NCBI GenBank assembly: GCA_001574975.1
Contig: KQ965791.1
Location: 152,849 to 181,536, forward strand
Direction of reading: 5' to 3'
DNA: 28,688 nt
Source of the DNA: Gonapodya prolifera JEL478
Taxonomy: Eukaryota; Monoblepharomycota; Monoblepharidomycetes; Monoblepharidales; Gonapodyaceae
Under the pieces are notes generated by a model, which saw only the letters and a program-made list of their open reading frames with translations, ran no database searches and was not told the DNA's origin. Each line of letters begins with the position of its first letter. The first letter of the stretch is position 1. Positions 9,996 to 18,330 of this stretch are shown here, one piece after another. Position numbers and translations under genes: made by a program.

Positions 9996-11315
9996 TCACA
10001 CCCTCCTAATGCAGAACCCTCCACCCAAAGGGCACTCCAATGCGATTTCCAGATGATACGGAATGGATGTCGTCTCGAGATGCAGGTTCGGGGGCAGACA
10101 TGACCCATTCATCCCAATGAGCCTCTCCTCGCACTTGATACAGCCTGTCTGATCGGTAGTCCACGGCCCAATGACCTTCGCCAAAACAGACGGGCATGCT
10201 TTGACAAACTCCATGAAAGCAAGCTCAGAGAGAGTGTAGTCGTCGCTGATATACTCTGTCCCGCGTCGTATGGTCCTGTGAAATTTGCTTTTGAAGCCTA
10301 CTTTGATGGTATGAAGCTGTGGAAAAGCTCCTCGCTGGACTGCTGCAATGAGACTATCGAAAACTTCAGGGTTGATGAGCGGGAGAGATCCCATCAAAAG
10401 TGTTTCCAAGTTTCTGTGTTGCCAGCTACTCCCAGACGCAGAGTCGAACCGCTGACCGTGCTCCCAGGCGCTATCATCTTGCATTTGAAGGACTATGTCT
10501 TTTGCGTAGGGAAAGAGGAGGATTGTTGATAGCGGTTCGTGTGGATCATCAAACTGGATTTCAGTTGCAGGAAGAGCTTTCATAAGCTAAGAATATATCA
10601 GGTCGCACATTCGTTGAGCCCAGGACGCCATTGAAATAGTTTTACCTCTAGAGTCGACTCTTGACTATATTCATCCGATGCGTCCTCTCTAAAATCCCAC
10701 CCAGGGAAGTCTAAAGTGGCCACCTCCAGGCAGATCGCCAATTCGAGGACCCGATTTATTGGCATTGTGTGCGGAGCCCTCAGCAAGGGGAACCTGGTCC
10801 TCCCAAACGGCAGCACACCGTGCAGTGCGTTCTTTATCGTTTCTGCGACTTCGTGGCATGTAATTTCGTCAAAGTCGAATTGGTACACCACCAAATCGGG
10901 AGCAGGCCAACGGATTAAATATGAGCACCATGGCGTGCCCGCATCAGGTCCATCGCGTGGCGTGTAGAACTGTAGGATGGAATTTCGTACATTAGAGATG
11001 GTTGCCTTCCCGTCGTCTCCTTCCAAGGGGTTTGATATCGATATCCTTGCGACAGCTTCCAAATCGTCAAATTCCACGTTACAGTCAGTCGCTTCGTACT
11101 CGACGCCAACAGTGACATTGACGGTGGTGGCTTATAGAAGATTTCAGTCACTGCCAACCACGTGCCATGGTCGCAATCACACAAACACCTTTCAATATAT
11201 CACATTGAATCGCCCGAAAGCGACGGCAAACGAGCGGGATGAGCGTAAAGAAAGCTCTTCTATCCAGGAGTTGAACCAAGATGCGATGCAGGACCTCGTT
11301 TGGCACGTTTTCCAT
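9996..11315 (-). CDS. F-box protein, 400 residues, three exons, intact
   Basis: Exon 1 (11315-11189) opens with a classic F-box, ENVPNEVLHRILVQLLDRRA...LIPLVCRRFRAI, residues ~2-36. Intron 1 is 11188-11131, exon 2 11130-10646 (VNVTVGVEYEATDCNVEFDD, TPWCSYLIRWPAPDLVVYQF, PINRVLELAICLEVATLDFP), intron 2 10645-10587, and exon 3 10586-9996 (LMKALPATEIQFDDPHEPLS, NLETLLMGSLPLINPEVFDS, stop TGA at 9996). All phases agree: 127, 485 and 591 nt give 401 codons. The F-box would bind Skp1 in an SCF ubiquitin ligase; the remaining ~360 residues, probably a leucine-rich-like fold, would choose the substrate, which is unknown. It is the only undamaged gene inside the LTR-bounded unit. Its start is 75 bases from the divergent start of the reductase copy at 11391, so the two shared a promoter region. 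Confidence 0.85.
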
Positions 11316-11390
11316 CAGTGGTTCTGGAGCAGCCACCTCCGGGAGATCACCGGCAAAATTATGGTGAATCGGAACGATCCCCCAGCAATC

Positions 11391-12464
11391 ATGACGAAGA
11401 CATTGAATTCGCTATTCAACAGACCCGAACCCAAGTCGGGGCTTCAACGATATCGGCTTCTGTCAAAGAATTGCGGTGAGACACCGCGGAGGTGTTGTCG
11501 ATCGGCGAGGATGTGGAACACCATCGTTATACTACAGCTCTTCGTGTATCACCGCTTTGCCTGGGCGGCATGGTAAAATTCGACTGATGACTGGTCTCCT
11601 TCTTGCTGTTGACGTGCCATCCCGCGACAGAACTTTGGCAACAACTGGGCCGACTGGATGGGGCTTTGCGATAAAGCAACGACATTTGCGATCCTAGATG
11701 AGTACTATAGACTGGGCGGCAATTTCATCGATACTGGTGAGCGGTGATTCGTATCGTAATCCAAATTGAATCCGGTCGTCTTCAATGCTTGAACTTCGCA
11801 CTTGCAGCCGTAAACTATCAAGGCGGGCAGAGCGAAGAATGGATCGGAGAATGGATTCGCGAACGGAAAATACCAAGAGAGGACGTTTGTAGTTGCTCCC
11901 TTTCCACCCATGCAGCTCGTGGTTGTCGATTGACACCCGTCGATCGTTCCCACATGGTAAACGAAGCCACAATCGTAAAACATTACATAGCTCGTAATAG
12001 CGACGAAGTTTTCAATCCCTCCAAGACCGGAGTGGCCAATCTCGGTGGCAACTCCAAGAAGTGCGTGATGAGGCTGATTCATCTTCAACGTCGACCGCTT
12101 CGTGGCCAAATTAAAAGAAATATGAGACTAAAACACTCCCAAAAGGTATCCTGCCTCGAGATGTCTTTGAAGTGACTTGGAGTCTCCTACATCGTGTGTG
12201 TATCTCAAATGTCAAATCATTGTTGTTTGTTCGTGATTGAACACCACAAATGGCCCCATCAGCTTGTATTACGTACACTACTGGGACTGTTAGTGGAATA
12301 TCACGGGGGCGGGGGCGGGGGATTTGAGCCTCTGCAAATGCTTTGATAAGTACTACTTCTGGAACCACTCTCAGCACACGAGCTGATGAGGAGTCTCGAC
12401 GACTTCGTGCGGCAGGGATTGATTTTGTTCCCCGCAATAAGTGACAACCCAGCTTGGGTAGGTG
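11391..12464 (+). pseudogene. Aldo/keto reductase pseudogene, copy 2, truncated
   Basis: Exons on the plus strand: 11391-11475 (start MTKTLNSLFNRPEPKSGL, then RYRLLSKNC), 11538-11572 (ALRVSPLCLGGM), 11631-11736 (NFGNNWADWMGLCDKATTF, LDEYYRLGGNFIDT), 11808-11884 (AVNYQGGQSEEWIGEWIRER), then from 11991 LVIATKF, NPSKTGVANLGGNSKK, VSCLEMSLK, later YYVHYWD and MRSLDDFVRQG...ISDNPAW. Catalytic Asp, Tyr, Lys and His (FIDT, VNY, IATK, VHYW) are all present. Damage: one base missing after IATKF; TGA replacing the expected CGA in MSLK-R-LGVSYI near 12172; a disturbed donor after SYI; and loss of the whole C-terminal third, because the second F-box copy begins at about 12541. Exon sizes 85/35/106 mirror 55/35/107 in copy 1, so both descend from one gene. 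Introns are retained, so this is not a copy made from spliced RNA in the sense direction. Confidence 0.8.
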
Positions 12465-12540
12465 AGTGCCGCTCAATACATACACACGGTCGTTTCCCCA
12501 GAGTTCAAAGTATGAAATACATACGCGGATCCATAAAATT

Positions 12541-13594
12541 TCTATTATGTACTGTAAGCTACAAGTCAAGCCAAAAAGGGTTTGGCGACGATTCTCGCTA
12601 ACGACTTTTCGAATTTCGTTTTCATGGGTAAACTCCTAGAATGAATGGAGGAGATTGGGAACAGTGATTAGTTCTCCCACACTTCCCTGGGGGCCAAGAT
12701 CAGAAGTCCGCTCTCCTGTACGTCCGCGTCTCTGAAAAGGGATAGGCGGAGGTCGTTTCTATCCAGTCCGGTAGATGTACACGGTAAATAGTAGAGAAGA
12801 CAGGGAATATGCTTTGGCCGAGCAAAGTTCAAGACGAGTTTATTGATTTTGAGGATGATCGGGTACCCGAGTTGTGATTCGAGAGTACGACGGGCGAGCT
12901 CCTCGAGATCAGCTGGTTCCCACACTACGCGCTCGCTATCTTTCGGTTCCTTCCAATACACGTACAAGGGAGATGAACAATATGGGAAGAAAGGACGAGG
13001 CCACTTCTCCCCGATACTGTAGTCAGCCTCAAGTTGAATGAGTTCATGTTCTTCAACACGACTGAGAGGCTTCGCAAGATCGTCCGAATCCAAAGGAATC
13101 CCCGGTTTGTAAGTCCGATAGTATTCACGTGGATGCACGCGTTGATCATGAGGTGTAACCTCCGTCCTTGGAGAAACTGGTTTCCAGGGTCCGGCGAGTT
13201 CTGCTCTGCTATTCTTGAGACCGAGAACGTGTCCCTCTTTTAATACGTTGTAACCAAGTTTGTCGTCCGGCAATGGTCGAACGGTTCCTGCTGTGTCCAC
13301 GGGTACGATGCTGATGGTGGTGGTCGGTACCCGACGCAGGACAAGATAGGACGCATCTACCAGTTGCCTCAACTGTTTACTGGTGTTCCGTAAACGATAG
13401 TAGTACCACTCATGGACGTCATAGTGCTCATCCTCGCGTATTTTGGGGACGAAGGTGGAAAGGATACGGGCACAGATTTTATCCGGAAGCAGAGGTGGGG
13501 ATGGTTTCGAAGGTGGATTTGAGATTGTCTTGCGCTTTTTGCGTCTCAATTCAGTTGACTGAATTGATGGAACCGGTGAGGGAGAGCGAAAGCG
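12541..13594 (-). repeat. Segmental duplicate, copy II of about 1.05 kb
   Basis: Counterpart of 8479-9504 in the same orientation. Its left boundary cuts into the truncated aldo/keto reductase pseudogene, and its right boundary is the intron acceptor CCAAG just before the shared exon. The Pro-rich first exon of copy I is absent here. Confidence 0.75.
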
Positions 13595-13768
13595 CTTGGA
13601 AATATGGACTTGGAAAAATGGAGATACCATGACAGAGCTTTTAAAGAAATGAAGCGAACCAAGATAATTGCACCTGATCCATATGTACCAAAACCACCAA
13701 GCCGACGACGACGATCGGGGCGCGCGATGCGAGGGAGTGGACCGTCGAGTCCGTCGTGGACACGTCAA
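12566..13768 (-). pseudogene. F-box-like gene, copy II, lacks its first exon and has an early stop
   Basis: The shared exon (from 13594) reads KRFRSPSPVPSIQSTELRRK, PPLLPDKICARILSTFVPKI...YYRLRNTSKQLRQLVDASYL, YREYYRT-type motifs (HPREYYRTYKPGIPLDSDD), GYPIILKINKLVLNFARP and ends ILAPREVWEN at TAA near 12668. In copy I the same codon is CAA and the protein runs 33 residues further (NQSLFPISSIH...); the equivalent sequence is still readable here to TGA at 12566, so the stop is probably a C-to-T change. Upstream of 13594 the frame is open to 13768, but that part is not shared with copy I and looks like chance coding. The F-box-like segment is intact, so a shortened product could still be made if a promoter and start exist; none is evident. 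Confidence 0.6.
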
Positions 13769-13891
13769 TGGCTCAGCGATTCAGAGTACGAGGACGAGAG
13801 TTCGTTTGGAGGATCAGCAAGTCGCTACGGTGGGTCTCCGGGACGATACGGGTCAGGTTGCTCAAGTGATGGGGAGGCGGAGGACTGGTGA
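13604..13891 (+). CDS. Possible small basic/Ser-Gly-rich protein or gene remnant, 95 residues
   Basis: The frame opens MDLEKWRYHDRAFKEMKRTK, passes a basic patch (PKPPSRRRRSGRAMRG) and ends in a Ser/Gly/acidic tail (DSEYEDESSFGGSASRYGG, then CSSDGEAEDW). The composition is protein-like rather than random, and the tail resembles a disordered C-terminus. It starts directly after the right boundary of the F-box duplicate, within the LTR-bounded unit. It might be a retained retroelement or host-gene tail; no family is recognised and it could be chance. Confidence 0.3.
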   Translation: MDLEKWRYHDRAFKEMKRTKIIAPDPYVPKPPSRRRRSGRAMRGSGPSSPSWTRQWLSDSEYEDESSFGGSASRYGGSPGRYGSGCSSDGEAEDW

Positions 13892-13953
13892 TATCATACA
13901 CTCATGTAACAAAAAAAGCTGCAAAATTATATTAATTATCAAACATCATATTG

Positions 13954-14300
13954 TGTCAGGTAATTTTACCATTATAGTTGGGGCAGCGGGCATAGATTTG
14001 GCAACATCTGTAATCGAGTCGCTGTCAGAGTATAACACATATTTCCTTGATGACAGCGATTACCCAAGCTTTTCCAAACTTGTGAATGATATTTTCATGC
14101 TGTGCCCCACTGAAGTTGTTGTGCATTGTTTGCACCGCGACCTTACCCGCCCCTCCTGGCTTCCCCTAGACAAGATGAAATCTTGGGACCACTGCCACTC
14201 TCTCCTCACCGAATTTCGCATCCACGAGCTCCGCCCCCCTTCCAAGGCTTTTGTGGACATGCTCCCTGCCAACTCTCGTCGCCCCCGACCCACGTCATGA
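13954..14300 (+). other. Open frame of unknown origin near the 3' end of the LTR unit
   Basis: In one frame the sequence reads GNFTIIVGAAGIDLATSVIE, NTYFLDDSDYPSFSKLVNDI, FMLCPTEVVVHCLHRDLTRP, then FRIHELRPPSKAFVDMLPAN and stops at 14300. It may be the tail of an element-encoded or captured protein. No motif is recognised. The stretch 14301-14521 that follows has no supported frame and a T/G-rich texture like the untranslated 3' part of an LTR element. Confidence 0.25.
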
Positions 14301-14521
14301 CTTCCCCCTGTCATCACAATCATCCCCCACTCCCTTCTTCCCTCGACTGGACAACTGCGCTTTGAATGACGCATTCTTTGGCGCAATCTCTTCTATCGAC
14401 ATTGGAACTTGAGTAGTTTGGACTTGGACTGGCATTGCTTTGGAATCTTTGGTTGATTGGACTTTGTGTGTGGGCTCGACTCTTTGGGCTCTATTGGTAC
14501 GTGCTACACTGCTTTCCACCC

Positions 14522-14530
14522 GGGGGGTAG
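14522..14530 (+). promoter_or_regulatory. Purine tract before the right LTR
   Basis: GGGGGGTAG lies immediately before the TGTGAGGGG start of the right LTR. A purine-rich tract in this place is where plus-strand DNA synthesis starts in LTR retrotransposons. It is short and interrupted by one T. Confidence 0.5.
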
Positions 14531-14736
14531 TGTGAGGGGCCCGGGCGGACCCCTCACAGTTGCTATGGTCCAAGTCAGCGGAACACNNNNNNNNNNNNNN
14601 NNNNNNNNNNNNNNNNNNNNNNTCAGGTCATTCGGCGTGATCTCTCGGCTCTCTCACACTCGTACTCGGCTCTCTTGCACGCTGGTCGCGTGCCTTCGGA
14701 CTCACTCGGCAACCCCCGCCTGCTCCCCCTGACAGT
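14531..14736 (+). mobile_element. Right LTR of the LTR-retrotransposon-like unit
   Basis: It starts TGTGAGGGG, ends GCTCCCCCTGACA and matches the left LTR at 8077-8317 in the same direction. The start contains an inverted repeat (GTGAGGGG ... CCCCTCAC) also seen in the left copy, followed by the shared CACAGTTGCT. A 36-base N run sits at 14587-14622. GTAC follows the end, matching GTAC before the left LTR. Confidence 0.75.
14587..14622. other. Assembly gap (36 N)
   Basis: The gap falls inside the right LTR at the position where the left LTR has its single N (8205). Comparison with the older LTR at 2106-2448 suggests that unassembled LTR sequence, perhaps about 100 bases, belongs here. Confidence 0.95.
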
Positions 14737-14740
14737 ACCG

Positions 14741-15139
14741 CTGCAAGTGAAACTCATATTAATATTCTAGATCGTTGAGCTGTTTTGAAGGGGTGATCTG
14801 GTGGCGTCTCTCGGCAGCGGCGGACTTCATCGAATCGCTTAACGGATCTGTTTACGATTTCCTCACAATATTCCCGTGTCCACCTTCTTAAGGACCAGGA
14901 AATGTGTGAAAGAACACTTTTTTGGCGCATTCGCTGCATATATCACACGAATGCCAGATTGTGAGATCGACAGTCTATGTTTAACGACGATGAACCAACG
15001 TGGATAACTACATTACAAATACGTGACGCTACGCTACATGATACGTTTCCAGATTGGGTTCATGTTCAAACTCGGGTATCTGAATTGTCCTTCACGAAAG
15101 GGCGTCCATCCCTCCCAGTAAAAACGTCCGCCCCCAACA
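14741..15139. other. Unannotated stretch downstream of the carrier gene
   Basis: About 400 bases between the LTR unit and the carrier stop codon. A 61-residue minus-strand frame (14754-14939, MQRMRQKSVLSHISWSLRRW) is open but has no recognisable motif. Part of this stretch should be the 3' untranslated region of the carrier. Confidence 0.35.
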
Positions 15140-17107
15140 TCACTCCTCATCCTCCCCTCCCAAAATCCACCCTCCCACAACCTCAAACACCGCCAACGTA
15201 ACACCCGTCTGCGGCGCCGTCCTCGCCACTCTCATCGCGCCTCCCCTAAACAGGGCCTTTGCGCCCTCCGTCCTATAAATCCGCCACAATTCCTTCCCCA
15301 ACCCCCCGCCCTCACCCGAAGCGGGTGGTGCGGCAGCGGGCGGGAGCGGGTGGCGCGGGTCGGATGCCTGCAGGCGCGTCTTCACGACGTCGATGGGAGT
15401 GACGATCCAGGATGCTGGGATTCCCGCGAGTGCGCCGGCAAGGAGGAGGTAGTGGAGGGGAAGTTTTGGTGGAGTGGATGTGGTGGAGTGGGAGTCGGGA
15501 GAGAGGGCGGTTTGGGAGATGTGTAGTTGGCTGAGGTTGTGTTTGAGGTAGAACTGGCGAGTAGAGGAGTTAAGTGAGTGCGGTGTTCGAGGAGATTTGA
15601 TGAGAAACAACAAGTATCAAGAACCCTCCTAGTCCATGCCATGATAAGTCCGCTACGTCCCTTGACCGCGCCGCTTCCTTGCTTCGTAGTACTCCGTCGC
15701 TATGTGCACCACATGAACGATCTTGCTGATGAACATAGCAACGATGTACTACGCTCCAACGTCCTCCCCCACCTAATCAAATCGCTCCCTCTCCCCTTCC
15801 CTCACCACGGCCCACTCCAAACTCCCAACACTCACATAAACAGGGAAATAAAGCCCATTAAACGCAACATCCCTCGCCGCACACGCTCTAAACCCCCTAT
15901 ATAACCCCCTGAACCCGCCAATATTCCTGACGACTTCAAGCGTCGACACAGGCTTGTAGGGCGGGCTCGTTTTGAGGAGCGCCCCGTGCGTTTGCAGTTT
16001 GATCTTGACGATTTCGAGGGGTTGGGTGAATATGGATTGGGCGAGACCTGCGACGGAGCCCGAGAGGAGCTCGAGATGGAGGGGGAGGATGGGTGGGGGG
16101 AGGCGCGAGGGGTGGGAGGGGTGCGCTGAGGAGCCGGAGGAAGAGAGGCGGTTGGAGATGTAGGTGCGTAGACGGGCGTTGACGGTGAGCTTCACGGCTT
16201 GTTCGGGCGCGACGCCGACGAGTTGTGGTGTGAGTCTTTTGGAGCCCATGGGGGCGTAACGTAAAAAGTGAAGCCGCAATTAGCACCAACACGACGACCC
16301 ACCACCACCACCCAGTCACAACTCACCCCGAATACAACGCTCTTACACCGCCCTCTTTGTAAATCTGCCTGAAGCAGTCTCCGACGCTCACGTACCGTGC
16401 AGGCTCGACCAGCGTGCCGGACGCGGGCGTGAAGCGCTGCATTTGCATGCGTGTTTTGACGACGTCTGCGTGGAACGTGGTGGGTGTGGGGGGGGGGGAG
16501 GAGAGGTGAGTTGCGAGTTGCGAGTTTTGTTCTCCACACTCCACCCAACATTCCATTCGTCACTGAATCCCATCAAACAACTTTTTCTGCGTTCCACTTC
16601 ACGCCCCTAATTCCAGTTCGCACTGTGCCTTATTGCCAGGGCCGCGTTCACGTGCTAAGCTGGACGAGTGCAACCGTTGCACTCGCCCTATCACGCCATC
16701 CAAACTCACGACGCTCAGCAGCGCTGACCACCGCACACGCCCAGCAGGCACATGCATTGCACTCCCTCTCTATCGTCTTCAATTATCAGTAGAAAGAAGT
16801 TGAACTTACCGAGCGGATACACGCTCAGAGCACCCAACGCCCCGCTCACACTTCCCCCCGCAAAGCTCTTTGCCGAGTCCATCAACTCCGCTGCGTCTAG
16901 TCTGGGCATCCCCGCGCGTATGGCGGATGTTACGCCGTCCCATGTTTCCCTCGCATGCGTCGAAAGCGCCCGGGTGGGGAGCGCCTGGATTGAGTCAGCC
17001 AAAGCGCCGGCGGCAGAGGTCCGCGGGAGGACGAGAGGGGAGGCGGAGGCGGATGGGGAGGCGTGGGGGAGAGAAGGGTGCATGCGGAGTGAAGGTGTGG
17101 GGAACAT
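15140..17107 (-). CDS. Mitochondrial carrier, aspartate/glutamate-carrier-like, without EF-hands
   Basis: Four exons: 17107-16810, 16465-16327, 16235-15836 and 15553-15140 (298+139+400+414 nt = 416 residues), all with GT-AG introns and matching phases. All three carrier signatures are present: YPLDVVKTRMQMQ (~97-109), QPLEIVKIKLQ (~217-227) and TPIDVVKTRLQ (~331-341), each at the end of an odd-numbered helix as in the SLC25 family. The second helix region reads YSGLTPQLVGVAPEQAVKL, which I associate with aspartate/glutamate carriers (citrin/aralar/Agc1), as does LFRGGAMRVARTAPQ near the end. Such a carrier works in the inner mitochondrial membrane. The usual calcium-binding EF-hand domain is missing: the ~80 residues before the first helix are Ser/Ala/Pro-rich (SPSASASPLVLPRTSAAGAL). 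Loops are unusually Pro/Ser-rich. Substrate is inferred, not shown. Confidence 0.85.
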
Positions 17108-17899
17108 AGTGTGGGCGGTGAAACGTGGTTGCCGGGTGGAGGGCGGCAGAATCAAAGGTGAAGATATGGGGGGTAACCAAAGCTTTGTCGAGTTGAATTG
17201 CGCTTGCGTTCGTCCTTGTCCCTGTCGTTCGCAGAGTATAGGAAGTGTATTCTTTGTTGGCTTTTGCTTTCCCCCAAATTTGCGTGCTGTGGTGCCAATC
17301 ATGTTCAGGGTCTGATGCGGTCCGCGCCTGGTCACAAGACGTCCCGCCGGTACGGCCCGGTGGAGCCGTCATGCCCCAAAATCCGAACTGACGGTGGCTG
17401 AATTATCGAAGAATAGATTATTGTGTTGGAGGTACCGAACGGGGTGGTAAGAGAGATGAAGCAACGGTTGCAAGAGCCCATTCAGTGATTGCGGAGAAAG
17501 AAGCGACTAAATTAAAGAGATTATCACTCAAAATATGCTGCGTAATATCGATACCTTGTAGCTTGGCCTTTCAAGCCTCCCCGCCGTGACCGTCAATGGC
17601 CCGCGCATGACTCACACTTCTATCGATGACGATACGTTGCACACAAAACCCCCAACCATAGGGGCATCGACTGCGTTTTAGCACTGTATACGCTGGTTCT
17701 TGAGTGTTGGAAGCGTGACGAACGATGCAGAGTTTCGTCTACGAAAACCACCAAAACACGAACATAGCATCCACCTTACTTCTGCCCAACAAACCACGCA
17801 ACAGTACCACACCGCTCGAAAATGCAGTACCACTTCTGGCTGTACATCCCACACTCCGGCTCAACTTCAGTGTAATTCAGCCGGACTTTGGGAGGAGTG
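17108..17899. other. Intergenic; carrier promoter side
   Basis: Nearly 800 bases upstream of the minus-strand carrier. Frames found here lack motifs and splice support. The part next to 17107 should hold the carrier promoter and leader. I see no repeat or RNA gene. Confidence 0.35.
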
Positions 17900-18330
17900 T
17901 CCCGTGGTGCAACGCGACAGGGCCAAGAATCCATCGTGGACCTGGACTCCTGGGCCAGTTCGTCCTCTCGCCCCTCTCGCAGCGTCAACCAGGATCGATA
18001 CCAGGCCTACACCACGCCCATGATCCCGGAAATTACCGAACACACGGCTTGTATGTTTCTACAGCCCTCGCCGAGCCACCGACCATGATCCCCCTGCTTG
18101 TGCGCTTTCACCTCCATGATCGCGGATCTCTCTCTCCACCGTTCTCTCGGGCGCCGTTTGGTTCTTGGTTTCGAAGCTCACCACTGCAACCAATCAATAC
18201 TCCGTCAAGCACCGGCGATCCGACAGTCCGTGGACCCCTGCAACCTAAACCCGCCACAAACTCCGCAGAAATAGCCTTGAGTAGGATTCGAGCAATGCAC
18301 TTCATCGTGCGCGGTGGAGTGCATCGCTAG
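17725..18330 (+). other. Long plus-strand frame shared with copy B; coding status doubtful
   Basis: A 201-codon frame whose counterpart in copy B is open for 190 codons (20584-21156). Matching pieces fall in the same frame: VPWCNATGPRIHRGP against LAWCNVAVPRVYRES, and MHFIVRGGVHR against VHFIVRGRVHRG. This could be a remnant of a coding exon shared by both blocks, or an accident of GC-rich sequence. No family is recognised. Confidence 0.25.

Noticed and set aside
10977-11576. 199-residue plus-strand frame
   Set aside because: It is mostly antisense to the F-box gene. Only its end overlaps reductase exons, and it ignores their splice sites.
7400-12020. Programmed frameshift in the aldo/keto reductases, because both copies lose frame just after the catalytic Lys
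   Set aside because: Copy 1 has an additional base and copy 2 lacks one, so the shifts are in opposite directions, and both genes carry further lesions. Independent decay is simpler.
15936-17335. Long Pro/His-rich and Arg-rich frames around the carrier
   Set aside because: They are shadow frames of GC-rich carrier exons and introns; none keeps the carrier motifs.
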